A stretch of 64,000 nucleotides of DNA from Lactobacillus selangorensis (GCF_001437205.1 NZ_JQAZ01000003.1:166530-230529); one strand, 5' to 3'; shown: positions 27,838 to 37,010, counted from the first letter of the stretch. A program made the numbers and translations. The notes: generated by a model from the sequence alone, not told the origin.

Positions 27838-29328
27838 ATGAATGAACGTGAACGAATCCTAGACTTAGTTAAAAAAGGCGTTTTATCATCAGAAGAAGCT
27901 TTAGTATTACTTGAAAATATGGCGAATGATCGCAGCAATGCCGAACAGCAGAATCATCAGCAAACTCAGCAGGCGGCCACATCCGCACCGGAAGACGATA
28001 CTGAATCTGAGAGTGATGACACGGACGACGAACAATCTACGGCCGATGTGCTTGAGGAACAGCGCCAGACGTTAGCCGTTAAGTTAGACAGCATCCATGA
28101 AAAGATGCAGAACTTGCAGCGGGAAAAGAAGGGCGTTGACGAACAGCTGACGGTTTACGATACGATGGAAGACCTCGACACCTTGACCGACGAAAAGGCC
28201 AAGTTGCGGGTTGAGGCACGTAAAGAATCGGCGCGTTTGGAAAATGAGCTGGACGAATTAGCCGATGAAGAAGCAAAATTTGAAGAAGATTTAGCTACCG
28301 TTAATTCCCAGAAACGGCATGAACGCCGCCAGCAGGTCAAGGACAAGATTCCTGACGACTGGAAGACGGGTGCCAATGACGCTGTGACAAATGTCAGCGA
28401 ACATCTGGGACAATTCGGCCAGTTTGTTCAAAACACGGTTCAATCCGTGATGGACAACGTTGATTGGAAAGATGTCACGGTTCATGTGCCGGGTATTGCG
28501 ACCGAAAAATTCGACCATGAGTTCGTCTACGAAGACGCTCAAGCCACCATTATCGACGTCAAAGTTGCCAATGGGGACCTGACTTTCAAGACGTGGGACC
28601 AGCCGAACATCAAAGTGGCGGCCCGCATCAAATTATTCGGCAAAATGCCGGAAGCAACACCGTTGGAAGCCTTTGAAGCCCGCAGCCGCATCGAAGTGAC
28701 CGGCGATCAGTTCTTGTTCCATGTGCCGAATAAGCGGGTGCAGGCCGATCTGACGATCTACCTCCCAGAACGGAGTTACGATCATACGAACGTTCAATTG
28801 TTGAACGGAAATATCAGTTTTGCCGGTTTTACCGGTAAAGATCTCTACGTCAAAAATACCAACGGCGTCTTGTCATTCGACGACTTGAATGCGACGATGC
28901 TGGAAACGGAAGGCGTCAACGGCGATGTCAAGGTGGTCGGCGGCAGCTTGCTCGATGCGTTATTGACGACCGTTAATGGTTCCGTCATCTTGCGCAGCAA
29001 CGTTCAGAACGCTGAATTATCAACGGTTAATGGGGACGTCAAGACCACTTTGACCGAAAATACGCTTGACCAGTTAAAGGCCAGTTCCGTGAACGGCAAC
29101 GTCAAAGTGGCGGTGCCGGATGACACGGCGCTGAAGGGCGATGCGACGACTCGCTGGGGGTCGATCAAAGATCGGATGACCAAGATTAAGGTCCTCAATG
29201 AACGGCACAGTACCGGCCGGCAGGAATATCAGTTCGAACGGGAAATAACGAATCAAAAACCAGCTAAATTAACATTAGCGACCACTTCTGGTAATATTCA
29301 GTTAAAAGATCATCAGACAACTGATTAA
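27838..29328 (+). CDS. liaX: LiaX-like DUF4097 envelope-stress protein
   Basis: A 496-residue protein with an N-terminal SHOCT/YvlB-N-like helical domain (MNERERILDLVKKGVLSSEE, residues 1-30), an acidic Q/D/E-rich linker, a coiled coil (~75-165) and a long DUF4097 beta-helix-like domain (~215-490) rich in NGxV/NGNI repeats (TVNGSVILR, STVNGDVKTT, SSVNGNVKV). Enterococcal LiaX has this layout and senses daptomycin and antimicrobial peptides for the LiaFSR system. There is no signal peptide, as in LiaX. Following genes are PspC- and YvlD-type, matching liaXYZ. No LiaFSR genes are in the window. Confidence 0.82.
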   Translation: MNERERILDLVKKGVLSSEEALVLLENMANDRSNAEQQNHQQTQQAATSAPEDDTESESDDTDDEQSTADVLEEQRQTLAVKLDSIHEKMQNLQREKKGVDEQLTVYDTMEDLDTLTDEKAKLRVEARKESARLENELDELADEEAKFEEDLATVNSQKRHERRQQVKDKIPDDWKTGANDAVTNVSEHLGQFGQFVQNTVQSVMDNVDWKDVTVHVPGIATEKFDHEFVYEDAQATIIDVKVANGDLTFKTWDQPNIKVAARIKLFGKMPEATPLEAFEARSRIEVTGDQFLFHVPNKRVQADLTIYLPERSYDHTNVQLLNGNISFAGFTGKDLYVKNTNGVLSFDDLNATMLETEGVNGDVKVVGGSLLDALLTTVNGSVILRSNVQNAELSTVNGDVKTTLTENTLDQLKASSVNGNVKVAVPDDTALKGDATTRWGSIKDRMTKIKVLNERHSTGRQEYQFEREITNQKPAKLTLATTSGNIQLKDHQTTD

Positions 29329-29354
29329 AGTGTCACAAACAGGGGGAGAATATC

Positions 29355-29609
29355 ATGAATCAACAACCAAAACGATTAACCAAATCGAATAACAAAGTTT
29401 TATCCGGTGTTTTAGGGGGAATCGCTGACTACTTCAATATTGATCCAACCATCGTCCGGGTCATTTTCGTCTTGATTTCCTTCTTTACAACCGTTTTTCC
29501 AGGCATATTGATTTATATCATCTTGGCAATTGTGATGCCGGATGCACCTTCGAATAATTCGACGACGTTTGAAGAGCATGACAATCATTCCGATTGGGGG
29601 GACTTTTAG
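29355..29609 (+). CDS. liaY: PspC-domain membrane protein (LiaY-like)
   Basis: An 84-residue protein with the PspC signature: KRLTKSNNKVLSGVLGGIAD at residues 5-24, then FNIDPTIVRVIFVLISFF and a hydrophobic hairpin ending ILAIVMPDAP. A short hydrophilic acidic tail follows. PspC proteins work in membrane stress; LiaY of enterococci links LiaX to phospholipid remodelling. AGGGGGAG precedes the ATG, and the stop overlaps the next gene's GTG by one base. Confidence 0.9.
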   Translation: MNQQPKRLTKSNNKVLSGVLGGIADYFNIDPTIVRVIFVLISFFTTVFPGILIYIILAIVMPDAPSNNSTTFEEHDNHSDWGDF

Positions 29610-29920
29610 TGGGTTTTCTGTTGTTAGGCATTTTGTTTATTTTTGCACTGTTCACATTAGGACCAATCGCATTGGTCGCAGTCGCCGTTATTGGCGGCTT
29701 GATGCTGTTCGTGGGTGCTTTACGGTTCTTATTCGTGCCTGCCGTAATCGTCTTTTTGGTGATCGCCTTGATGAATCATTCAGGCCACAATCAACGGCGG
29801 CGTGACCGCCGCGCTTACCGCTCTGAGCGGCACAACAATCAATCGGGCCAGCGTCGTCCCCGCAAGGAACTGCACAATGTCAAAGTAGATGACGATCACA
29901 GTTCATGGAGCGACTTCTAA
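29609..29920 (+). CDS. Small two-helix membrane protein in lia-like cluster
   Basis: A 103-residue protein I do not recognise as a named family. Two hydrophobic segments fill residues 2-~50 (GFLLLGILFIFALF and RFLFVPAVIVFLVIALM), followed by a strongly basic Arg/Asn/Gln-rich tail and an acidic end (VDDDHSSWSDF). The end resembles the C-terminus of the preceding PspC protein (NHSDWGDF). I choose the GTG at 29609, 8 bases after GGGGGGAC, over the TTG at 29594 which lies upstream of that site. It overlaps genes on both sides by one base, so coupled translation within the stress cluster is likely. Confidence 0.75.
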   Translation: MGFLLLGILFIFALFTLGPIALVAVAVIGGLMLFVGALRFLFVPAVIVFLVIALMNHSGHNQRRRDRRAYRSERHNNQSGQRRPRKELHNVKVDDDHSSWSDF

Positions 29921-30267
29921 TGCGGCTCTGGCAGCGGATCGTGGCGGATATGCTGTTGTTCTTAGCAATTTCAGGCTTATTGCCCCACCTTCTGTACATT
30001 CGCAGCATTTGGATTGCCCTGATTGCCAGTGTGGTTTTGGCCGTTCTGAATGCCCTAATTAAACCGATTTTGAGTATTCTGTCGTTTCCAATCACTTTGC
30101 TGACGTTAGGACTGTTTACAATCATCATTAACGGCATCATGCTGGAGTTGACGGCCGCCGTCGTTGGTGCCGGTTTCTACTTCAGCAGTTTCGGTGCTGC
30201 TGTCTTGGTAGCGATTCTGTTATCGATTGCCAATACGATTATTTCGAATCATTTCCAGCGTGTTTAG
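29920..30267 (+). CDS. liaZ: Phage-holin-family (YvlD/LiaZ-like) membrane protein
   Basis: A 115-residue protein with four hydrophobic helices of the phage_holin_4_2/YvlD family: LPHLLYIRSIWIALIASVVL, ALIKPILSILSFPITLLTLG and FTIIINGIMLELTAAVVG are typical. Despite the family name it is not a lysis protein here, being found with liaX-type genes. The start is ATG at 29920, overlapping the upstream stop as TAATG, with GGAG at 29906; the frame is open five codons further upstream. It ends the cluster; a terminator follows. Confidence 0.85.
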   Translation: MRLWQRIVADMLLFLAISGLLPHLLYIRSIWIALIASVVLAVLNALIKPILSILSFPITLLTLGLFTIIINGIMLELTAAVVGAGFYFSSFGAAVLVAILLSIANTIISNHFQRV

Positions 30268-30296
30268 CTAAAAATTTTCAGACCTATTTAAAAACA

Positions 30297-30332
30297 AAAG
30301 TGTTCCGGCAATGCGTCGGAGCACTTTTTTTT
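30297..30332 (+). terminator. Terminator after lia-like cluster
   Basis: A 10-11-bp stem (AAGTGTTCCG with CGGAGCACTT, one G-U), 9-base loop, then eight T's. Confidence 0.87.
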
Positions 30333-30369
30333 GTGGCAGCGGTTTAATCGGCCAGTGACTATAAGGCCG

Positions 30370-30375
30370 TATAAT
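30370..30375 (+). promoter_or_regulatory. Putative -10 box of hprK operon
   Basis: Consensus TATAAT 59 bases before hprK. No convincing -35 at 16-18 bases. Confidence 0.4.
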
Positions 30376-30433
30376 GGTAAAATTGACACATATCTAAGAG
30401 AAAATTGAGCATTTAAAAAAGGAGCGCAATAAA

Positions 30434-31372
30434 ATGGCAGATAGCGTTTCAGTCAAAGATGTTGTGCAAGCAACCCATCTAGATGTCTATGCGGGTGCGG
30501 AATACTTAGACAAACGTCGGGTGACCGTGAGCGATATTTCCCGTCCGGACCTTGAATTGACGGGCTACTTTAATTATTATCCGCACGAACGGATTCAAGT
30601 TTTCGGGCGGACCGAAATTTCATTTGCAAAAAATATGAGTTCAGAAGAACGGTTATTGATTATGCGGCGGATGTGTGCCGCTGATACGCCGGCCTTCGTA
30701 GTTTCACGGAATCTGCAGCCGTTCCCAGAGATGCTGACGGCGGCCGACGAAGCCAAGATTCCCGTTTTAGGCTCGAAATTACCAACGACACGATTGTCGA
30801 GTTTATTAACCCAGTATTTGGATAGTCAATTGGCCGAACGCCGGTCGATGCATGGTGTGCTCGTCGATGTTTATGGACTGGGTGTTTTGATTACCGGCGA
30901 CTCAGGGGTCGGCAAGAGTGAAACGGCGCTGGAACTCGTCAAAAGAGGGCACCGTCTGATTGCCGACGACCGTGTCGACGTTTATCAGCAGAATGAACAG
31001 ACGATTATCGGTGAAGCACCGGCAACCCTGAAACACCTGCTTGAAATTCGTGGCATCGGGATTATCGATGTTATGCGGCTCTTCGGGGTCGGCGCAGTCC
31101 GGGACCGAACCAGCATTTCGCTGATTGTCCATCTTCAAAATTGGGATGCTCACCAGTCCTACGACCGGTTGGGGACCGCCGAAGATACGCAGCAGATTTT
31201 TGACGTGAATGTACCGAAAGTAACGATTCCAGTCAAAGTCGGCCGGAATATGGCCATCATTATTGAAGTGGCTGCAATGAACTTCCGGGCTAAGTCGATG
31301 GGCTACGATGCCACCAAGACCTTCGAAAATAATCTGGATCAGCTGATTCAGCATAATTCCGATGATGAATAG
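30434..31372 (+). CDS. hprK: HPr kinase/phosphorylase
   Basis: A 312-residue bifunctional enzyme that phosphorylates and dephosphorylates HPr on serine-46, the switch for CcpA-mediated carbon catabolite repression. Walker A GDSGVGKSE is near residues 155-163 and the family signature EIRGIGIIDVMRLFGVGAVRD near 203-223, with the C-terminal region typical of hexamers. GGAGCG before the ATG. It is followed by lgt after 15 bases, the usual Firmicutes pairing. Confidence 0.97.
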   Translation: MADSVSVKDVVQATHLDVYAGAEYLDKRRVTVSDISRPDLELTGYFNYYPHERIQVFGRTEISFAKNMSSEERLLIMRRMCAADTPAFVVSRNLQPFPEMLTAADEAKIPVLGSKLPTTRLSSLLTQYLDSQLAERRSMHGVLVDVYGLGVLITGDSGVGKSETALELVKRGHRLIADDRVDVYQQNEQTIIGEAPATLKHLLEIRGIGIIDVMRLFGVGAVRDRTSISLIVHLQNWDAHQSYDRLGTAEDTQQIFDVNVPKVTIPVKVGRNMAIIIEVAAMNFRAKSMGYDATKTFENNLDQLIQHNSDDE

Positions 31373-31387
31373 GGGGTTGGTCAGCCA

Positions 31388-32218
31388 GTGTTAGCAGCTT
31401 TAAATCCGATCGCCGTTCAATTGGGACCGTTTGAAATTCATTGGTACGGCGTAATTATTGCCAGCGGCGTTATCTTGGCCGTTTATTTGGCGGTGCAGGA
31501 AGCTAAACGGCGGGGCATTTCCGAAGATGACCTGCTGAACATGGTTCTTTGGGCGCTGCCATTTACGCTAATCGGCGCACGTGCCTATTATGTAGCATTC
31601 GAATGGCCGTATTACAGCCGAAATCCCGGTGAAATCATCAAAATCTGGCACGGCGGAATCGCCATTTATGGCGGACTGATTGCCGCTGTGCTCGTCTTTA
31701 TCGTCTATTGCCGCCGTCATCATTTATCGGCCTGGCTGGTATTCGATATTGCGGCACCGACTGTGATGATCGCCCAGGCAATCGGCCGCTGGGGCAATTT
31801 TATGAATCAGGAAGCCTATGGGGCACCGACGACGTATGCTTATTTGAATAGTCTGCATTTGCCGCACTGGCTGATTCAGCAGATGTTTATTCAAGGGAGT
31901 TACCGGCAGCCGACGTTCCTGTATGAATCGGCTTGGAATGTGGTTGGGTTTATCTTAATCATGACGATCCGCCACCACAAAGGCTGGTTCAAACAGGGCG
32001 AAATTTTCCTGAGTTATCTGATGTGGTATTCCTTCGGCCGGTTCTTCGTTGAGGGGATGCGGACCGATAGTTTGTACCTGTTCGCTAACATCCGGGTTTC
32101 ACAATTATTGTCGGTCATTTTGTTTGTTGCCGCCATTGCGATTTGGTGGTACCGGCGTTATAACGATCCATTGTTGAAAGATTATCTGGCTGGGAGCGGC
32201 GTGACCGTTCAGCAGTAG
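31388..32218 (+). CDS. lgt: Prolipoprotein diacylglyceryl transferase
   Basis: A 276-residue membrane enzyme with seven helices that transfers diacylglycerol to the lipobox cysteine of prolipoproteins (such as PstS in this window). The Lgt signature [13 protein letters not shown] lies near residues 135-147, and [11 protein letters not shown] near 90. GTG start (31388). Operon with hprK upstream and gpsA downstream. Confidence 0.96.
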   Translation: MLAALNPIAVQLGPFEIHWYGVIIASGVILAVYLAVQEAKRRGISEDDLLNMVLWALPFTLIGARAYYVAFEWPYYSRNPGEIIKIWHGGIAIYGGLIAAVLVFIVYCRRHHLSAWLVFDIAAPTVMIAQAIGRWGNFMNQEAYGAPTTYAYLNSLHLPHWLIQQMFIQGSYRQPTFLYESAWNVVGFILIMTIRHHKGWFKQGEIFLSYLMWYSFGRFFVEGMRTDSLYLFANIRVSQLLSVILFVAAIAIWWYRRYNDPLLKDYLAGSGVTVQQ

Positions 32219-32246
32219 CCAATTACAGAAATGAGGAATTTAATTT

Positions 32247-33269
32247 ATGGCAGTTCAAGTTGCAGTTTTAGGGGCCGGTTCATGGGGTACGGCGCTCGCC
32301 AATTTATTGGCCGAAAACGGTCAGGACGTTAAAATTTGGGAGCACAATGCCGAACGAGTCGCCGAGATCAATGAACAGCACACGAATAAACATTATTTAC
32401 CGGAGCTGAAGATCTCGCCACGTTTGAAAGCAACGAGTGAACTGGCAGATGCTTTGAACGGTGCCCAAATCGTTCTGTTCGTTGTGCCGACAAAGGCAAT
32501 CCGTGAAGTTGCCAAACAAGTTGAAAAGGTATTGCGAATCCAGCAGGCCCGACCGGTCATTGTCCATGCCGCCAAAGGTTTGGAACAAGGAACGCACTTA
32601 CGGATTTCGCAAATCCTGGAAGAAGAAATTCCAGCGGCGAACCGGAATGGGATTGTTGTTTTATCTGGTCCCAGCCATGCCGAAAACGTCGCTCAGAAAG
32701 ATATCACAGCGCTGACGGTGGCTTCACACGATGTTGAACAGGCCGAATGGGTCCAGAACATCTTCAGCAACGACTATTTCCGTTTATATACGAATCAGGA
32801 TGTAATCGGCGTTGAAATGGGGGCCGCCCTCAAAAATGTTATTGCGTTAGGGGTTGGTGCAATTCATGGTTTAGGCTATGGCGATAACACCAAAGCAGCT
32901 TTGATGACTCGCGGTTTGGCTGAAATCAGCCGGCTGGGTGTGGCGATGGGGGCCAATCCGTTGACTTTCATTGGTTTATCCGGTGTCGGCGATCTGGTCG
33001 TCACATGTACCAGTGTCAATTCCCGCAACTGGCGGGCCGGCAATCAGCTAGGCCAGGGCGCCAAACTCGACGATGTCCTTCAAAACATGGGCATGGTCGT
33101 CGAAGGGGTAGCCACTGCACAATCGGCCCACGAATTAGCCGATTCGATGGATATCGATATGCCGATCACAAATGCAATTTATGACGTGCTTTATCAAGGG
33201 AAAGATATTAAAGCAGCCATTGCCGAATTGATGCAGCGTTCGAACAAACCAGAATTTAATTTTGAATAA
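32247..33269 (+). CDS. gpsA: NAD(P)+-dependent glycerol-3-phosphate dehydrogenase
   Basis: A 340-residue enzyme making sn-glycerol-3-phosphate from dihydroxyacetone phosphate for lipid and teichoic acid synthesis. N-terminal Rossmann motif VLGAGSWGTALA (residues 7-18), the catalytic lysine in GAALKNVIALGVG (~192-204), and GLSGVGDLVVTC. It links to pgsA (3.5 kb) and tagO in envelope supply. A terminator follows. Confidence 0.96.
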   Translation: MAVQVAVLGAGSWGTALANLLAENGQDVKIWEHNAERVAEINEQHTNKHYLPELKISPRLKATSELADALNGAQIVLFVVPTKAIREVAKQVEKVLRIQQARPVIVHAAKGLEQGTHLRISQILEEEIPAANRNGIVVLSGPSHAENVAQKDITALTVASHDVEQAEWVQNIFSNDYFRLYTNQDVIGVEMGAALKNVIALGVGAIHGLGYGDNTKAALMTRGLAEISRLGVAMGANPLTFIGLSGVGDLVVTCTSVNSRNWRAGNQLGQGAKLDDVLQNMGMVVEGVATAQSAHELADSMDIDMPITNAIYDVLYQGKDIKAAIAELMQRSNKPEFNFE

Positions 33270-33280
33270 CGACATAAGGA

Positions 33281-33307
33281 GAGGTGCCAGGGATGGGGCC
33301 TCTTTTT
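33281..33307 (+). terminator. Terminator after gpsA
   Basis: GAGGTGCC pairs with GGGGCCTC (one mismatch, one G-U) followed by TTTTT. Confidence 0.72.
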
Positions 33308-33378
33308 GGGTGCGGGAAAAGAGCGCTAAAACGGCAATCAAGCGTTATAAAGCCCATTCTGACGCGCTTAAATCTATT

Positions 33379-33407
33379 TTGTCACGCCTGCCTTTTTTTG
33401 TTATACT
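33379..33407 (+). promoter_or_regulatory. Promoter upstream of TPR gene
   Basis: TTGTCA (33379-33384), 17-base spacer, TATACT (33402-33407). Confidence 0.75.
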
Positions 33408-33460
33408 CAGGTTAGTGATGTCAAGGAATCAGGATCGGAAAGCATAGGAGTTTATTCAAA

Positions 33461-33871
33461 ATGGCTAAAATTATTCCCTTTTTACCAAATTGCGAGTTTT
33501 ATTTTGATCGTGGGATGGCGGCCTTTGAAAAGTACCAATATCCCCAAGCCATCCACTACTTACGGCGTGGGCAATCACTAGCAAAGTCACAAAATGATTA
33601 TATTTTTACGACCTGTCAGCTCGCTGTTTGTTTGGAAGCAATCGGCAATTATCAGACAGCTAAACAAGAACTCGAAGCAATCCCAGTCAAAAGTTACGCC
33701 AAGCATCCGGAAGTGCAGTACTTCCTGGCGACGGTTTACATTTTTCTGGATCGTTACGAAGATAGTTATCACTATGCACAAGAATATTTATTGAGCGGCC
33801 AGCATGATTTTGCGGTCGAAGCGCTGGATTTGATCAGTGAGTTGGAAAATCGGCGGCCATCCCGACGCTAA
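33461..33871 (+). CDS. TPR-repeat protein of unknown role
   Basis: A 136-residue soluble protein with about three tetratricopeptide-like helical pairs: FYFDRGMAAFEKYQYPQAIH, then CQLAVCLEAIGNYQTAKQEL and VQYFLATVYIFLDRYEDSYH. TPR proteins scaffold protein-protein contacts; no partner is evident. It has its own promoter and lies between gpsA and trxB, a position where lactobacilli often carry a small TPR gene. It begins AKIIPFLPNCEFYFDRG. No catalytic motif seen. Confidence 0.85.
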   Translation: MAKIIPFLPNCEFYFDRGMAAFEKYQYPQAIHYLRRGQSLAKSQNDYIFTTCQLAVCLEAIGNYQTAKQELEAIPVKSYAKHPEVQYFLATVYIFLDRYEDSYHYAQEYLLSGQHDFAVEALDLISELENRRPSRR

Positions 33872-33947
33872 AGACTAGACAAGCGACTCTTTCCGGTGTA
33901 TATTAAGTGATATGATTTTCACTTGTAAAAAGTAAGGAGGAGTGGCA

Positions 33948-34895
33948 ATGGACAAAAAGTATGATGTCATCATTGTCGGTGCAGGTCCTGGCGGTATGAC
34001 GGCGGCCTTGTATGCTTCACGGGCTAATTTATCCGTTCTGATGATCGATCGTGGGATCTACGGCGGCCAAATGAATAATACGGCTGCAATCGAAAACTAT
34101 CCCGGTTACAAATCGATTTTAGGACCGGATTTGGGCCAAAAGATGTACGATGGTGCCACTCAGTTTGGTGCCCAATATGCTTACGGCACGGTGCTTGATA
34201 TTATCGATCAAGGTACGACCAAAGTGGTCAAGACCGATGAAGACACTTATGAAGCGACTGCCGTTGTGATTGCTACTGGTGCGGAACACCGCAAGCTGCA
34301 CATCGCCGGCGAAGACGAATACAGCGGTCGTGGTGTGTCGTATTGTGCTGTCTGCGACGGCGCATTCTTCAAAAACAAAGATTTAGCCGTTATTGGCGGT
34401 GGTGATTCTGCGATTGAAGAAGGCATGTATCTGACCCAATTAGCCAGCAAGGTGACCGTGATTCACCGCCGGGACCAATTACGTGCACAGCCGATCTTGC
34501 AGAAGCGTGCGTTCGCTGATCCGAAGATGGACTTTATTTGGAATGCGGATACAACTGAGATTGTCGGTGATGGTCAGAAGGTCACAGGCGTCAAATACCG
34601 TGATAAACAGACTGACGAGGTCAAAGTTCTCCCTGTCAGCGGAGTCTTCATCTATGTCGGCATTCAGCCGCAGACGGATGCCTTCAAAAATTTAGGCATT
34701 CTCGATGCGGCGGGCTGGATTAAGACCAACCAAAGCATGGAAACCCCTGTCAAAGGAATCTATGCAATCGGAGACGTACGGGCCAATCAGCTCCGGCAGA
34801 TTGCTTCTGCCGTTGGTGATGGTGCGATGGCTGGACAAAAGGCCTTTGACTACGTTCAGACTTTAGCCGCTGAACAAGCTGCTGCACTCAGTTAA
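33948..34895 (+). CDS. trxB: Thioredoxin reductase
   Basis: A 315-residue NADPH/FAD enzyme that keeps thioredoxin reduced. FAD motif VGAGPGGMTAALYASRA (~11-27), NADPH motif GGGDSAIEEG, and the redox-active CAVC near residue 137. The C-terminal FAD motif is GIYAIGDVRANQLRQIASA. The ATG at 33948 fits AAGGAGGAG (33934-33942) better than the in-frame GTG at 33942. A possible extended -10 (TGATATGAT, 33908-33916) lies close upstream. Confidence 0.96.
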   Translation: MDKKYDVIIVGAGPGGMTAALYASRANLSVLMIDRGIYGGQMNNTAAIENYPGYKSILGPDLGQKMYDGATQFGAQYAYGTVLDIIDQGTTKVVKTDEDTYEATAVVIATGAEHRKLHIAGEDEYSGRGVSYCAVCDGAFFKNKDLAVIGGGDSAIEEGMYLTQLASKVTVIHRRDQLRAQPILQKRAFADPKMDFIWNADTTEIVGDGQKVTGVKYRDKQTDEVKVLPVSGVFIYVGIQPQTDAFKNLGILDAAGWIKTNQSMETPVKGIYAIGDVRANQLRQIASAVGDGAMAGQKAFDYVQTLAAEQAAALS

Positions 34896-34914
34896 ATTGT
34901 TTTTTAATATTTAG

Positions 34915-34965
34915 GAAAGGTTGCGGACGAAACGAATCGTTTTGTTCCAAAGCCTTTCTTTTTTT
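34915..34965 (+). terminator. Terminator after trxB
   Basis: GAAAGG/CCTTTC at the base and ACGAAACG with CGTTTTGT inside, 3-base loop, followed by a T-run. Confidence 0.82.
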
Positions 34966-35025
34966 GTGTGTTTCACGGTATAATGGGCGTATAATCCATT
35001 AGAAAATAATGAGGGGGCTTCATGG

Positions 35026-36756
35026 ATGAGCTGGCAGGAAACTTACCAACAGTGGCAACAACAACCAAATCTTTTGCCTAGTTTACGACGTGAACTAGAT
35101 CAAATGGATGGTGATGACGAAGCATTAGAGGAAGCATTTTCGGAACCAATGGAATTCGGGACAGCCGGAATGCGGGGCGTAATGGGCCCAGGGATCCACG
35201 ACATGAACGTTTACACCGTTCGTCAGGCCACTGAAGGCTTGGCACGGTTCATGGATACATTGGATGACACGACCAAGCAGCGTGGGGTTGCAATCAGTTT
35301 TGATTCACGGTACCATTCACGTGAATTCGCCCACCAAGCCGCTTTGGTTTTAGGTGAACATCATATTCCTAGTTTTGTGTTCGATGATATCCGTCCAACA
35401 CCGGAGTTATCCTTTACTGTTCGGCAGTTACATACCTATGCTGGGATCATGATTACTGCGAGCCACAATCCGAAGCAATACAACGGTTATAAGATTTATG
35501 GGCCGGATGGCGGACAAATGCCGCCGAAGGAATCCGATCTGATTACCAAGTACGTCCGCAGTGTGACCGATTTGTTCAGCATCAAAGCAGCCGATATCCA
35601 CGATATGCGGGATAAAGGCATCATTTCGATTATCGGCGAAGACGTCGACGAAAAGTATCTGGCGGATGTGAAGACCGTTACGATCAATCAAAAATTAGTC
35701 GACCAAGTCGGCAGTACGATGACACTGGTTTATTCACCATTGCATGGGACTGGGAAGATCATCGGCCGCCGTGCATTGAGCAATGCCGGGTTCCATAACT
35801 TCCGTATGGTGCCGCAGCAGGCGATTGCCGACCCAGAATTTCCGACGACACCGTTCCCGAATCCTGAATTTGCCCAGACATTCGATTTAGCAATTGAATT
35901 AGGCAAGAAAATCGATGCCGATCTGTTGGTTGCAACGGACCCGGATGCCGACCGTTTGGGCGCCGCTGTCCGTCAGCCTGATGGCGAATATGCCTTATTG
36001 ACTGGGAACCAGATTGCCTCCCTGCTTCTGAACTACATTTTGGAAGCACACAAACAAGCCGGCACACTTCCAGCCAACGGAGCGATTGTCAAGTCGATTG
36101 TTTCGACCGAATTGGCGACGAAGATTGCGGCCAGCTACAACATTGAAACCATCAATGTTTTAACTGGGTTCAAGTTTATTGCTGAACAAATCAAGAACTT
36201 CGAAGAAAACAAGAAGCATACTTTCTTGTTCGGCTTCGAAGAGAGTTATGGCTACTTGATTAAGCCGTTTGTTCGTGACAAGGATGCCATTCAGTCGACT
36301 GTTCTGCTGGCCGAAGTGGCTGCTTATTATAAAGAACAAGGCAAGACATTGTATGACGGTATTCAGGAACTGTACAAGAAGTATGGTTACTTTGCAGAAA
36401 AGACAACGTCCATGGAATTCGATGGCGTCGATGGCCCAGAACAAATGGCCCAATTGATGGATAAATTCCGTCAGGATACGCCAAAAGAATTCGCCGGCGA
36501 TAAAGTGGTCGTGCTCGAAGACTTCGAAAAGCAGACGGAAACCAACGACAAGGGTGAAACCAAATCGACTGGTTTGCCCGTTTCAAATGTGCTGAAGTAT
36601 CTGCTGGCTGATGGCAGCTGGATTTGTGTCCGCCCATCTGGGACGGAACCAAAAGTGAAGTTCTATGTCGGCACAAACGGTGAAACCGAAGATGAGGCCA
36701 ACCAGAAGCTTGACCAATTCGAAGCTGCCTTGACACATTTTATCCAAGAAAGCTAA
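35026..36756 (+). CDS. pgm: Phosphoglucomutase / phosphomannomutase family
   Basis: A 576-residue alpha-phosphohexomutase (PgcA type) interconverting glucose-1-P and glucose-6-P. The phosphoserine loop is TASHNPKQYNG (~residues 143-153), the metal loop ATDPDADRLG (~305-314), the sugar loop GFEESYGYL (~404), and the C-terminal phosphate loop RPSGTEPKVKFY. Feeds UDP-glucose for wall polysaccharide and teichoic acid decoration. Shine-Dalgarno GAGGGGG. Two TATAAT hexamers (34979 and 34990) lie upstream without clear -35 boxes. Confidence 0.95.
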   Translation: MSWQETYQQWQQQPNLLPSLRRELDQMDGDDEALEEAFSEPMEFGTAGMRGVMGPGIHDMNVYTVRQATEGLARFMDTLDDTTKQRGVAISFDSRYHSREFAHQAALVLGEHHIPSFVFDDIRPTPELSFTVRQLHTYAGIMITASHNPKQYNGYKIYGPDGGQMPPKESDLITKYVRSVTDLFSIKAADIHDMRDKGIISIIGEDVDEKYLADVKTVTINQKLVDQVGSTMTLVYSPLHGTGKIIGRRALSNAGFHNFRMVPQQAIADPEFPTTPFPNPEFAQTFDLAIELGKKIDADLLVATDPDADRLGAAVRQPDGEYALLTGNQIASLLLNYILEAHKQAGTLPANGAIVKSIVSTELATKIAASYNIETINVLTGFKFIAEQIKNFEENKKHTFLFGFEESYGYLIKPFVRDKDAIQSTVLLAEVAAYYKEQGKTLYDGIQELYKKYGYFAEKTTSMEFDGVDGPEQMAQLMDKFRQDTPKEFAGDKVVVLEDFEKQTETNDKGETKSTGLPVSNVLKYLLADGSWICVRPSGTEPKVKFYVGTNGETEDEANQKLDQFEAALTHFIQES

Positions 36757-36770
36757 TTTAATAATTTGCA

Positions 36771-36799
36771 AAACACCCCCTGTTTCAGGGGGTGTTTTT
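36771..36799 (+). terminator. Terminator after pgm
   Basis: A perfect 12-bp stem AAACACCCCCTG/CAGGGGGTGTTT around TTT, then T-run. Confidence 0.93.
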
Positions 36800-36900
36800 G
36801 TATGCCGATTTTAAAGACCCGCATCCCTGGTCAGAGGGACTACAATAGAGAGTGACAGGCAGCCAAAAAGCCCCATTTAAACAGTTTTAACGCCCTATAG

Positions 36901-36926
36901 CGAAAATATGTTCGGTGTGGTAGAAT
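36901..36926 (+). promoter_or_regulatory. uvrBA promoter with LexA (SOS) box
   Basis: CGAAAATATGTTCG (36901-36914) matches the LexA consensus CGAACATATGTTCG at 13 of 14 positions. TAGAAT (36921-36926), preceded by TGG, is an extended -10. The box fills the -35/spacer region, where binding would occlude polymerase. Confidence 0.82.
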
Positions 36927-37010
36927 GGTAACACTGTAAAAGAAGGCGGGAAATTTTTCGTTCCGGCCTTTTCGGATTGTCTAGAATTTAGCACGGCGGG
37001 AGGCTTTCAA

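Noticed and set aside
29905..30267. Holin of a prophage
   Set aside because: The holin-family name applies to YvlD-type proteins found in lia clusters; no phage genes are near.
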